Assembly (NCBI RefSeq): GCF_009856445.1
Contig: NZ_WMFA01000006.1
Coordinates: 62,001-126,000, forward strand
DNA length: 64,000 bases
Direction of reading: 5' to 3'
Source: Halobacillus litoralis
Lineage (GTDB): Bacteria > Bacillota > Bacilli > Bacillales > Halobacillaceae
Below, piece by piece: positions 53,528 through 61,888 of the stretch. How positions within the stretch are numbered: the stretch's first letter is position 1; every line of letters begins with the position of its first letter. A model generated the notes under the pieces. The model made no database searches. It was not told the DNA's origin and saw only the letters and a program-made list of their open reading frames with translations. Both the position numbers and the translations under genes were made by a program.

Positions 53528-54070
53528 TTAAGTAGCAGGGTCCTCTACATCATGAAATTTCATAAACTCTTCGTAAGTTACCATTAAATACTCTCTCAAC
53601 AGTTCCGTATCCACTATTGGATCTGATTCTTTATTAATATAGGCACTATGCGACGTCCACAGGTGATTAGATAACAATCGTTTTAAATTGGCTCTTTCAG
53701 GATTCTTGTGTACATACTTACAAGCTGTCAAAAAATACTCACGATTAAGTATAATTTCATCATGATACCTTCCTTGAAACAAATGGCCGGTGTACTCATA
53801 TTTGGAATTAAAATACTTGGAATATTTAGTGTGGAGTTGCTGGAGGATAGAACTTGGCGGGGAATCATTGATCTCGATAATTAAGTGGACATGATTACTC
53901 ATTAAACAGTAAGCATGTAATTTAAAACCATGTACTTTTTTTACTTCTTTCAAAAAATTTAAGTACGATAATCGGTCTGTATCATTTAAAAAGATATTTT
54001 GCCTTCGATTTCCTCGAGCAGTAATGTGAAAGATTGCTCCGGGGAACCAAAAGCGCTTTTTCCTGGCCAA
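53528..54070 (-). CDS. REP-associated tyrosine transposase (RAYT, Y1/IS200-like)
   Basis: 180 residues: N-terminal RKKRFWFPGAIFHITARGNRRQ is the RAYT signature, HVHLII supplies the HxH metal motif of HUH nucleases and the conserved Tyr lies in CKYVHKNPERA. RAYTs cut single-stranded REP hairpins and are thought to have spread REP sequences. Start is TTG 54070, set by AAGGGAG and by the canonical start of the family; longer forms add a few residues. REP-like palindromes flank it on both sides. Confidence 0.88.
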   Translation of the reverse strand: MARKKRFWFPGAIFHITARGNRRQNIFLNDTDRLSYLNFLKEVKKVHGFKLHAYCLMSNHVHLIIEINDSPPSSILQQLHTKYSKYFNSKYEYTGHLFQGRYHDEIILNREYFLTACKYVHKNPERANLKRLLSNHLWTSHSAYINKESDPIVDTELLREYLMVTYEEFMKFHDVEDPAT

Positions 54071-54183
54071 TGAAACTACTCCCTTCATGAACATTTTCTA
54101 TAGATAAAATTCGACATAATCCTAATTAATCCTCTTTTTATCGTAATCTATAGTCGTTTTACTTAGCTTCCGGCCACGCTTGT

Positions 54184-54381
54184 TTGGATGCCTTGTTTGG
54201 ATGCCTGGCACCTAAACAACTCGCTCCAGTGCCTGGCACTCAATCAGCTCATCCCAGTGCCTGGCACCCTATCAGCTCGTCCCGGTGCCTGGCACCCAAT
54301 CAGCTCGTCCCAGTGCCTGGCACCCAATCAGCTCGTCCCAGTGCCTGGCACCCTATCAGCTCATCCCGGTGCCTGGCACCA
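54184..54381. repeat. Seven-copy REP-like array with 27-28 bp period
   Basis: Copies of TGCCTGGCAC begin near 54202, 54230, 54257, 54285, 54313, 54341 and 54369. The core GTGCCTGGCAC is palindromic, and the 17-base spacers (for example CCAATCAGCTCGTCCCA) are nearly identical. It lies just upstream of the RAYT gene. It is not CRISPR. Confidence 0.85.
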
Positions 54382-54417
54382 ATATAGAATTCTCACTCAA
54401 AAACGCAGAACACATCA

Positions 54418-54446
54418 AAAAAGACGACCACATACGGCCGCCTCTC
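54418..54446 (-). terminator. Terminator of trmL
   Basis: On the minus strand AGGCGGCC pairs with GGTCGTCT (two G-U), followed by T6. Confidence 0.7.
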
Positions 54447-54450
54447 TGCT

Positions 54451-54927
54451 TCATTTAATTAAGTTCGGATAACCTTGTTGTCTTAAAGCCTCAAAAAGAA
54501 TAATGGAAGCTGTATTGGACAGGTTGAGTGATCTCACTTGATCGGTCATCGGTATTCTCAAACAACGATCCTCCAACCCTTCTAAAAGGTCTTTAGGAAT
54601 CCCGTCACTTTCACGCCCGAAAACGAACAACAAATCCTGTTCAACATCACTAAAGTCAAAATCTACGTATGATTTCGTACCGAAATTCTCTATATAGTAA
54701 ATTTCCCCTTTAGGAAAGGCTTCATAAAGTTCTTGAATGGACTCGTAATAATTCACATTGACCTTATGCCAATAATCCAATCCTGCACGGCGGACCATCT
54801 TATCATCCGTCGAAAAACCCAGAGGGCGGATCAGGTGCAATTCAGAATTCGTAGCAAGACACGTCCGAGCGATATTTCCAGTATTTGCTGGTATTTCCGG
54901 TTGAAAGAGTACAATATGGTTAGGCAT
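54451..54927 (-). CDS. trmL: tRNA (cytidine/uridine-34-2'-O)-methyltransferase TrmL
   Basis: 158 residues, the size of single-domain SPOUT methyltransferases. Motifs: QPEIPANTGNIARTC, FGRESDGIP and IPMTDQVRSLNLSNTASIILFEALRQ, which build the knot that binds S-adenosylmethionine. It methylates the wobble ribose of certain leucine tRNAs. ATG 54927 follows GAGGTGA; an ATG at 54936 overlaps the site. Confidence 0.93.
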   Translation of the reverse strand: MPNHIVLFQPEIPANTGNIARTCLATNSELHLIRPLGFSTDDKMVRRAGLDYWHKVNVNYYESIQELYEAFPKGEIYYIENFGTKSYVDFDFSDVEQDLLFVFGRESDGIPKDLLEGLEDRCLRIPMTDQVRSLNLSNTASIILFEALRQQGYPNLIK

Positions 54928-54978
54928 ACGTTTCACCTCAGTCTAATCTTAGTCAACTAGACTATTATACCATACTCT

Positions 54979-55848
54979 TCAGCCATCAATTTTATAAAAT
55001 TTGTACTGAATATCAGGGGTATAAGCCGTGGAGTCTTCATAGGCCCAATAGCGATGGCGGCTGTTGGATGTATGTGCATTTACAAGCGGCATCCCATTGG
55101 AATCTTTTCTGACAACAAAGGTGTTATGATCAAACCTTCCGTCTCCCTGAAAATCATAGCAAATGATGTCACCTGGCGAAAGTTGATCAGCAGAGGAAAC
55201 CTCTGTGGCTGTCAGGCCTTTCCTCGCTCCTCCCAAATACCAACGCAGGGCATGAGCGACCGTCCAGCTATAGCTCCAATTTCCGCTTCCATACCACCAT
55301 CCTTTCGTCCGATTTGGTGCGCCCCAGGTTGACGCTCCACCTGCACGTATGCACTGGGATACATAATTCGTACAATCGACATCAAAACTTTTATAGGCGG
55401 GATTGTAGCTGTCCCACCAACGGTCGGCATATCGAACAGCTTCTCTACGATTGTAAGTAAATCGTGATCGTTCTCGGTCTTGGTCTGTCGCCACATCCAC
55501 AGGCAAAGGTTTTGAGACCTTATTGCCCTCCAACATTTCTGTCCTCACTAGGTGGTCCGTTAACTCTCCCCCCACAAACCGTGCCTCCCCATGATAATGA
55601 CCTTCTTCTAAGAAATGATATCTTCCGGATTTAATAAGCAGGGATATAGTCAAAAGATACTGGATGTGGGTTTGATTTTCGTAGGCGACACGATGATATG
55701 GATGGATATTAAAAGTGAGCCGCTGCAGCCGCTGTCCCCGTTCTTCAATACCATCCACTTTTTTCCTCAACCATTGGTGATCTTCCTGATCGAACAATCG
55801 ATCCATGATTCTTTCCCAGTACACTTGCAGTTGATATGTATGACTCAT
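54979..55848 (-). CDS. Amidase-domain protein (Amidase_6, PF12671-like)
   Basis: 289 residues without a signal peptide. The C-terminal part (~150-289) has the catalytic Cys motif VDCTNYVSQCIRAGG and the later GDIICYDFQGDGRFDHNTFVV and NAHTSN segments (Cys and His) that define Amidase_6. The N-terminal 130 residues form an uncharacterised domain. Substrate is unknown; spore cortex or wall peptides are possible but not shown. Confidence 0.82.
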   Translation of the reverse strand: MSHTYQLQVYWERIMDRLFDQEDHQWLRKKVDGIEERGQRLQRLTFNIHPYHRVAYENQTHIQYLLTISLLIKSGRYHFLEEGHYHGEARFVGGELTDHLVRTEMLEGNKVSKPLPVDVATDQDRERSRFTYNRREAVRYADRWWDSYNPAYKSFDVDCTNYVSQCIRAGGASTWGAPNRTKGWWYGSGNWSYSWTVAHALRWYLGGARKGLTATEVSSADQLSPGDIICYDFQGDGRFDHNTFVVRKDSNGMPLVNAHTSNSRHRYWAYEDSTAYTPDIQYKFYKIDG

Positions 55849-55900
55849 GCCTCTCCCCTCCTTTTACATCTTATGAAAAGCAAAGAAGGACATGAACATC

Positions 55901-55932
55901 AAAAAAGCAGCCTCCATGTGATGGAGCCTGCT
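55901..55932 (-). terminator. Terminator of ogt
   Basis: AGCAG-C-CTCCAT pairs with ATGGAG-C-CTGCT, T6 follows on the minus strand. Confidence 0.9.
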
Positions 55933-56481
55933 TCAGTGGTTTTGTTTAATCGTTTGGTGCTCTTTTTCAAATTCCAATAGTTTTTGCTTTTTATCTAGAC
56001 CGCCGGCATAGCCGACCAACTTGCCATTACTACCGATAATTCGATGACAAGGTACAATAATGGAAAAGGGGTTTTGGTTCACCGCGCCTCCAACAGCTCT
56101 AATCGCTTTCGGAGCATGCATGGAAGCAGCGATATCCTTATAGGACCTGGTCTCCCCGTAAGGGACATGATGGAGAAGCGTCCTCCATACTTGTCGTTGA
56201 AAATCTGTGCCGTAGCAATTTAAAGGCACATGGAATTCGTTCCGATGTCCCTCAAAGTAGCTGGTAAGCTCTTGTTTCGTCTGTGCGACATATTTGTGTT
56301 CGGGGTCATACACCAGTTCACCTTTGAGAAAATGCTTCTTTTTCCAAGATTGATAGGTAGCGAGCCGGTCTTCATAATGCCCATAGTCGATTCGGCAGAC
56401 GCCTTCATCATTCGCTAGTACAGTCATTGGGCCCAAAGGAGTTTCAAAAGTGTCATAGTATAAGAACGATTGATGGTTCAT
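55933..56481 (-). CDS. ogt: Methylated-DNA-[protein]-cysteine S-methyltransferase
   Basis: 182 residues with the active-site PCHRIIGSNGKLVGYAGGLDKK motif and the DNA-binding FQRQVWRTLLHHVPYGETRSYKDIA helix. It removes O6-methyl groups from guanine by a suicide transfer to its Cys. ATG 56481 lies after GAAGGGG; a TTG at 56487 is possible. Confidence 0.93.
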   Translation of the reverse strand: MNHQSFLYYDTFETPLGPMTVLANDEGVCRIDYGHYEDRLATYQSWKKKHFLKGELVYDPEHKYVAQTKQELTSYFEGHRNEFHVPLNCYGTDFQRQVWRTLLHHVPYGETRSYKDIAASMHAPKAIRAVGGAVNQNPFSIIVPCHRIIGSNGKLVGYAGGLDKKQKLLEFEKEHQTIKQNH

Positions 56482-56553
56482 ATTCAACCCCTTCTTCTTT
56501 AACAGTTTTTTCTATTATACAAGAGCTTTCATATGTTGAAAAGGTACATTTGG

Positions 56554-57687
56554 TTACAGTTTTTTAAATTGAGCGCCCTTTTCCATTTCAAAAAGCACTT
56601 GTTCATCCTCTTCTTTAGCCATTGCTTCTTCGATAGCTGCAAAACACTCGGTTTTGCCAATCTTTCCAAGCCCCCAGGCCGCCGTGCCACGAATGACAGG
56701 ACGAGGGTCTTCCTTCATCAACCGAATCAATTCATCAATAGCAGTTTCATCACGATAATGCGCAAGAGCAAGAATGGCGTTTCGTTGAATCGGTTTTTTC
56801 CCACGCCATGATCCTGAAATGAAACCGAATTTCTCTTTGAATTGCCGGTTTGAAATCGATAGCAATGGGGTTAATTTCGGCTTGACGATTTCCGGATCTG
56901 GTTTGAATTCTTCATGATTATGAAAATCCTTTTTGCGGTTTTTTGGGCAAACGGTCTGACAAGTGTCACAGCCATAAAGACGGTTTCCGATTTTCGTCCG
57001 GAATTCATCCGGCAAAAAATCCTTCGTCTGTGTTAAGAATGCGATGCACCGATTGGCATTCAACTGACCGCCCTGAACGAGGGCATCGGTTGGGCATGCA
57101 TCGACACAGATGTTACAGTCTCCGCAACTATCATCGACCGGTTCATCCGGGGCAAATGGAATGTTCGTAACCAGCTCTCCTAGATATACATATGAACCAA
57201 ATTCAGGAGTGATAACGGCACAATTTTTCCCACTAAAACCGATACCTGCACGCTCGGCTACAGCGCGGTCAGATAGCTCTCCCGTATCCACCATTGATTT
57301 CAGTTCCACATCCGGAAATTTTTCCTGTAAAAAGGCACCCAGACGATTGAGGCGGTCTCGTACAACATCATGATAATCCTGCCCCCAGGAAGCCCGGCAG
57401 AAAATCCCTCGCCGGTCCCCTTTTTTACTTTTTGGAGCATCATGCATTTTTGAAGGATAGGCCAGGGCGATGGAAATAATGGATTGAGCTCCGGGAAGCA
57501 GCCGGCCAGGATCTGTGCGCTCTTGAACAGATCCTTTTTCAAAACCGGACTGATAGCCAAGTTCCTGCTGTCTTTTCAGGCGCGCTTTCAACTCGCCGAA
57601 AACATCAGCGGAAGCAAATCCAATTTTGTCAATTCCGATTTCTTTACTGTAGGCAATGACTTCCTCTTTGAATTGATGAAAATCCAC
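56554..57687 (-). CDS. queG: Epoxyqueuosine reductase QueG
   Basis: 377 residues. A cobalamin-binding N-terminal domain with ICxxDxC-like Asp (residue ~135, VDTGELSDRAVAERAGIG), two [4Fe-4S] motifs CGDCNICVDACP and CDTCQTVCPKN, and a C-terminal HEAT-like segment. It makes queuosine from epoxyqueuosine at tRNA position 34. GTG 57687 follows AAAGGAGGTG. Confidence 0.94.
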   Translation of the reverse strand: MDFHQFKEEVIAYSKEIGIDKIGFASADVFGELKARLKRQQELGYQSGFEKGSVQERTDPGRLLPGAQSIISIALAYPSKMHDAPKSKKGDRRGIFCRASWGQDYHDVVRDRLNRLGAFLQEKFPDVELKSMVDTGELSDRAVAERAGIGFSGKNCAVITPEFGSYVYLGELVTNIPFAPDEPVDDSCGDCNICVDACPTDALVQGGQLNANRCIAFLTQTKDFLPDEFRTKIGNRLYGCDTCQTVCPKNRKKDFHNHEEFKPDPEIVKPKLTPLLSISNRQFKEKFGFISGSWRGKKPIQRNAILALAHYRDETAIDELIRLMKEDPRPVIRGTAAWGLGKIGKTECFAAIEEAMAKEEDEQVLFEMEKGAQFKKL

Positions 57688-57704
57688 CCTGACACACCTC
57701 CTTT

Positions 57705-59417
57705 CTATCTCAAGTCTTTCACTTTCGCTGTCCGGATCCGGTTCAGCGTAGCAGCAATTTCGAAACGTCTTGGTCTAGCCAGCTCACCTGGATGCTGGTC
57801 TTTAAACGGGGCAAATGAAGCCAGACCTTTTTGATCCAATTGAAGCTCAATAGAATCAAGCAGTTCATGAAGCGAATTCCCTCGCTTCAGTACGCCTTTT
57901 TTATCTAAATGAAGGAGTAAATCAGCGATCATCCTTGTCTGTGATGCATCTACAAGCTGTTCCACATGATCTAACTCGATGTCTTCACGCCCCATCAAAA
58001 TCTTATGCATACCCTTGGCCTGGACCTTTTCTTTTTTTCCTTTACGTGTTTGCAGGCTTTGAGGTAAAAAGGAACGTTTCGGTACAGCACCAAAGGAAGC
58101 ATCAGACGATTCCATACGTCCATTCGGATATTTACTGGCGATTTCCTTCGCTTTTTCCGTGACATTGTGGGGGATATACTGATCCATCATAATGACATCA
58201 TCAGCCACTTGGAAGTAGTCGCCCGATCCCCCCATGACCAGAACCGTAGAAACTTCCAATTCATCGCGCATCTGTTTGATCTTATCAATGAACGGGGTGA
58301 TCGGTTCTTTCTCTTTCACTACGAGTTCCTGCATGCGCTCATCTCTAATCATAAAGTTTGTTGCACTCGTATCTTCATCAATCAGCAAGCTGGATGCACC
58401 TGCCTCCAGGGATTCGATGACATTGGCCGCTTGTGATGTACTTCCACTGGCATTTTCCGTTGAAAACTTTGTCGTATCTGTACCATGGGGAAGGTTTTTA
58501 ATGAATGGAGATATGTCCACGGTGGATACTTGACGTCCATCTTCCGCTCTCACTTTTACGGCAGAAGGATCTGTCAGCACATACTCACGTCCATCCCCTG
58601 CCATATGAGGATACACGCCACGCTCCATTGCGTTCAACAGGGTACTTTTACCATGATAGCCCCCGCCGACGATTAACACAATTCCACGCTTCAATGCCAT
58701 GCCGGTTAAAGGTTCTTCTTTGTGAGGAAGGTTGATTGTCACCCGATTTGATTCAGGGCTTGCAAAAGGGACAGCCCCCCGCATCGGCTTTTGACTAATG
58801 CCACTCTCCCGTGGAAGTATCGCCCCGTCAGCAACAAAGGAAATCCAATCATTCTTCTCCATTTCATCAAGGATCGTTTGATGCTGGTCGGCAAGTTGGC
58901 AAACCGCTTCAATTTCTTTATCTTTCATAGCAAAAACAGATTGGTTCATGATCTCCGGGAGAATAGAAAGGAAAAGCTTTTCCGCTTGTTTCCCATTGAT
59001 TCGCCTGCCATTCGCCGGCAGGCCAACCGTAAGACAGACCGTCATATCCTCTGTGTTCAAAGAAACGGACGTTCTTTCCAAAATTTCCTGTCCCGGTTGA
59101 TCGATCGCGATCATTCCACTTTTCCCGGAACCTTTCACACTGGTTTGAGTTTTATAAATGGTTTTTGCAATCGCTCTCGTGATCTGATCTTCGGCATAAT
59201 ACTTCCTGCGGGAGTTATTTTTCCACTCCGGAAAAATCCTCCGCTCCGAATCAGGAATACGGATACGGATTTTAGAAGGAGCAGCAAAAGGGTCTCCCTG
59301 GACATAATCAATCATTAAATCATATCTGTCGAATGAATACGTCCCTTGAATTTGTTTATAGGCTTTATAACTTTTACCATCGATTTGTTTCAAATGTTGC
59401 TGCAATTTTTTCATCAT
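57705..59417 (-). CDS. ABC-ATPase domain protein (PF09818)
   Basis: 570 residues. The central P-loop is VGGGYHGKSTLLNAM (~245-260) and a later DEDTSATNFMIRD motif supplies the Walker B and downstream acidic residues. This family of predicted ABC-class ATPases has no membrane domain, so it is not a transporter; function is unknown. ATG 59417 sits six bases after GGGAGGA. It is followed after 17 bases by queG. Confidence 0.88.
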   Translation of the reverse strand: MMKKLQQHLKQIDGKSYKAYKQIQGTYSFDRYDLMIDYVQGDPFAAPSKIRIRIPDSERRIFPEWKNNSRRKYYAEDQITRAIAKTIYKTQTSVKGSGKSGMIAIDQPGQEILERTSVSLNTEDMTVCLTVGLPANGRRINGKQAEKLFLSILPEIMNQSVFAMKDKEIEAVCQLADQHQTILDEMEKNDWISFVADGAILPRESGISQKPMRGAVPFASPESNRVTINLPHKEEPLTGMALKRGIVLIVGGGYHGKSTLLNAMERGVYPHMAGDGREYVLTDPSAVKVRAEDGRQVSTVDISPFIKNLPHGTDTTKFSTENASGSTSQAANVIESLEAGASSLLIDEDTSATNFMIRDERMQELVVKEKEPITPFIDKIKQMRDELEVSTVLVMGGSGDYFQVADDVIMMDQYIPHNVTEKAKEIASKYPNGRMESSDASFGAVPKRSFLPQSLQTRKGKKEKVQAKGMHKILMGREDIELDHVEQLVDASQTRMIADLLLHLDKKGVLKRGNSLHELLDSIELQLDQKGLASFAPFKDQHPGELARPRRFEIAATLNRIRTAKVKDLR

Positions 59418-59472
59418 GGATTCCTCCCTTGAACAAGTAGGTCTATTATAGGGTTTATCCAAATTTCATCAA

Positions 59473-59517
59473 TAAAAAACGCAATGCTTCGTTACCCATT
59501 TAACGAAACACTGCGTT
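59473..59517 (-). terminator. Terminator of the tRNA-Gly transcript
   Basis: A 17-bp stem, AACGCAGTGTTTCGTTA with TAACGAAGCATTGCGTT, containing two G-U pairs, followed by T6 on the minus strand. Confidence 0.9.
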
Positions 59518-59545
59518 GGTTCACATAAGTATAAAATAATAGCAT

Positions 59546-59619
59546 TGGAGCGGGTGAAGGGAATCGAACCCTCGTCATCAGCTTGGAAGGCTGAGGTTTT
59601 ACCATTAAACTACACCCGC
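59546..59619 (-). tRNA. tRNA-Gly (anticodon TCC)
   Basis: The 7-bp acceptor stem GCGGGTG/CACCCGC, D arm (TAGTTTAATGGTAAAAC), anticodon loop CTTCCAA with anticodon TCC, T arm GAGGGTTCGATTCCCTT and an encoded CCA at 59546-59548 are all present. It reads GGA and probably GGG codons and stands alone with its own terminator. Confidence 0.97.
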
Positions 59620-59639
59620 GTAATTAAAAATCATAATTC

Positions 59640-60048
59640 ATATTTTGCCGAGGTTCGTTCATGCCCCACCTTCTACTCGGTTATTCAAAGTAGCAAAGTT
59701 TGTAGGGGTCATGAGTTGTTCGGACAACTCTTATCGTTTACATGTGTAATCATAACATTCGAAATCTAGCGACGCAACATGAAATTTACGATTTTTTGTC
59801 GAAATTTAACTTCTTCTTTACTTTATTAGTTTCGTATAAATATGCTTTTATGTAGTGTACCAAAAAACCATTCCCCTTAAACTTCTCAACACGAGTTATA
59901 GTCATGCGCCTTAACCCTGAAGCCATTTTAAAATGTTTGATAAAGGGAAGCAGGGCGGCAGAAAATGACGCGCTTCCCCACCTCCTCCACTTCCATAAAC
60001 GTAGAGAGAATCATATCTCTACCAGACTTCTTAAGCTACAAAAACCAA
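59640..60048. other. Gene-free spacer upstream of the tRNA-Gly gene
   Basis: About 400 bases with no supported ORF and no hairpin clear enough to call. The tRNA promoter should lie at its left end. Confidence 0.5.
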
Positions 60049-60159
60049 TCAACTTTTCTTAGACTGATACACGTAGATCATGGAGAACACTAGAAAAGCA
60101 ATAAAGTGGATAGAGTCGATGAACAGTTTGAAGAGATCAACTAAAGTAGTAGAATCCAT
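60049..60159 (-). CDS. 36-aa single-helix membrane peptide
   Basis: A strong ribosome site GGGGGTGA precedes ATG 60159. The peptide has a short polar start (MDSTTLVDLFKLF), a hydrophobic helix (~12-30) and a basic tail QSKKS. It resembles in outline, but not in any motif I can name, type I toxins such as TxpA and holin-like peptides. There is no visible antisense RNA promoter. Confidence 0.6.
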   Translation of the reverse strand: MDSTTLVDLFKLFIDSIHFIAFLVFSMIYVYQSKKS

Positions 60160-60377
60160 AAGATTCACCCCCAACAAGCATTTTAGCTGTAGTTCTGCTA
60201 AACATGTTGCTGTAAACAATAGAGCATCTTAAGTGAGTGGATTAGTTTTTCAGAGGTAGTGAGATGGTACTTTCCCTTAGGATCCCTTGTAAACTCATTT
60301 TTATACGATCCAGACATCACCATACAAAAAATAAGAAAAAACTACTAATGCCATCCTCCCTTATTCTTTTATAGACA

Positions 60378-60411
60378 TAAAAAGAAACCGAAGTGCAGCA
60401 CCTCGGTTTCT
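60378..60411 (-). terminator. Terminator of the 150-aa protein gene
   Basis: AGAAACCGA pairs with TCGGTTTCT around an 11-base loop, followed by TTTTTA on the minus strand. Confidence 0.88.
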
Positions 60412-60436
60412 CAAATATTTTTAATCTATTTACCTT

Positions 60437-60889
60437 TTATAAGATAACCGTACTTTTCAAAGCAGCGATTAAATGTTCAAAATCTTCCTCGACTTGCCTT
60501 CTGACGTCGTCCCTCTTGTAATCTTTGTTTTGTTCTTTGGAGCTTTCAGGCTCAATCAATAAGGTGCGACCCTCCATAAAGGTAACCTCAATTTTACGAG
60601 GAGGGGTGTTTTCTGACAAACTATAGTCTTCAAAGTATTCTTTCATAGAAATAATACGATCTGTAAATAACGTTTCTTTTTTCAAGGCCATGTCCTGGGA
60701 AAGGCTGAGCACCGTTAGCGTCCGGTCGTTACGATTCACAATAAACAGCTGTTGTTGATCAGAGTCGATGACTTCTAACAAACGGTATTGATCTGATTCG
60801 AATAACTCCTCCGTAAATTCAAGAATTGCCGCGGTCTTCAAATGACTTAACTCTTCCGTACCCAATCTTTCTTTTAGTTGGATGGACAT
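60437..60889 (-). CDS. Hypothetical cytoplasmic protein (150 aa)
   Basis: No signal peptide or membrane helix. It appears mostly beta-strand (residues 40-110), with an acidic and then helical C-terminus. AAGGAGG precedes ATG 60889. I do not recognise a family. It stands alone. Confidence 0.75.
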   Translation of the reverse strand: MSIQLKERLGTEELSHLKTAAILEFTEELFESDQYRLLEVIDSDQQQLFIVNRNDRTLTVLSLSQDMALKKETLFTDRIISMKEYFEDYSLSENTPPRKIEVTFMEGRTLLIEPESSKEQNKDYKRDDVRRQVEEDFEHLIAALKSTVIL

Positions 60890-61222
60890 GTATTTGTAAC
60901 CTCCTTAAGAATTTGTTCATTCTTCTCATCCCCCTTACTTTACTTGTGAAAACGCGAAATGTGAAAAATAAACAAATTTTACCACATAAAACAGGGGCCG
61001 GGGTTCCGAAGGGCTGATTCATTCGACAAGCCTCACCCTTTTTCATAGGTTTAGATAGAAAACCCCCATAATGGAAGCAAAGAAGAAACATCCATTACGG
61101 GGAATATAAAAACCATATCCGTTCATGCGTTGTAATCGGCAATTGAAAAAAGGAATACAAGGAGAGAGCACCCACTCCTCAATTGTATGTATAATTTGGC
61201 AAGGCTTGGTTTACCATCACAT

Positions 61223-61744
61223 TTAGAGACGATCAGAAAGAACTTTAAACGACTCGACCGCTTCTTTGTAATAGGTAAACTGACGACTTTGAATGGTTTG
61301 CTCCAGTTTCTTGAGCGCTACGGCAGCCATTTGCTTTAAATCTTCATGACTTGTCATATCCATCAGTTTTTTGATCATTACTTGCTTTTCTTTCGTGTCT
61401 TGCTCTAATTCCTTCCAATCTTCTTCTGTATCTACGTGGTGTTCTCCCAAGTCTGCCTCTACTCCCCGTCCAAGACCATCGATTAACTGTTTCATATCCT
61501 CATTCCCGTCCATACTTTCCCGAATGGACTGTAGTGTTCGGTTATCAACAAATTTTTCTTCCACTACCCCATCCAATTCTTCAGGATCTGCTTTGTCTAT
61601 AATCACCGTTTCATAGGATTGATCATCACTGGGGATAGCTTGAACATTTACATTCTCCTGCTGATCGACTTCCGTTATCTGCCACACTCCAAATCCTAGT
61701 GCGAGTACACCAAGAATGGAAGTTCCTTTTACGAACTTACTCAT
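61223..61744 (-). CDS. Hypothetical N-anchored extracytoplasmic protein (173 aa)
   Basis: The first 22 residues (KFVKGTSILGVLALGFGVWQI) form a membrane anchor or uncleaved signal; the rest is acidic and helical with coiled-coil character (~80-165). AAAGGG precedes ATG 61744. No known family. An imperfect hairpin at 61064-61101 may mark the transcript end. Confidence 0.75.
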   Translation of the reverse strand: MSKFVKGTSILGVLALGFGVWQITEVDQQENVNVQAIPSDDQSYETVIIDKADPEELDGVVEEKFVDNRTLQSIRESMDGNEDMKQLIDGLGRGVEADLGEHHVDTEEDWKELEQDTKEKQVMIKKLMDMTSHEDLKQMAAVALKKLEQTIQSRQFTYYKEAVESFKVLSDRL

Positions 61745-61838
61745 TTTCCATCCCTTTCTCCTATGATTTTTTATAATTTTATATTTTCCGATACTTTGTT
61801 GTAATGCAATTGTAACATTCCATTATATAGCAGTAAAT

Positions 61839-61872
61839 AAAAAGGAGAAGCTTATGAAAGCTTCTCCTTTTT
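61839..61872 (-). terminator. Terminator of the TraB-family gene
   Basis: AAAAAGGAGAAGCTT pairs with AAGCTTCTCCTTTTT around a 4-base loop. Confidence 0.93.
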
Positions 61873-61888
61873 ATCATTTTTTAACAAT

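Noticed and set aside
54184-54381. CRISPR-like array with 28-bp period
   Set aside because: Spacers are nearly identical, the repeat is a short palindrome, and no cas genes are near. It is a REP array beside a RAYT gene.
61064-61101. Hairpin CCCCATAATGGA/TCCATTACGGGG as a sure terminator
   Set aside because: There is a mismatch, a long loop and only a short T tract, and it lies 120 bases after the nearest stop. It may be a weak terminator.
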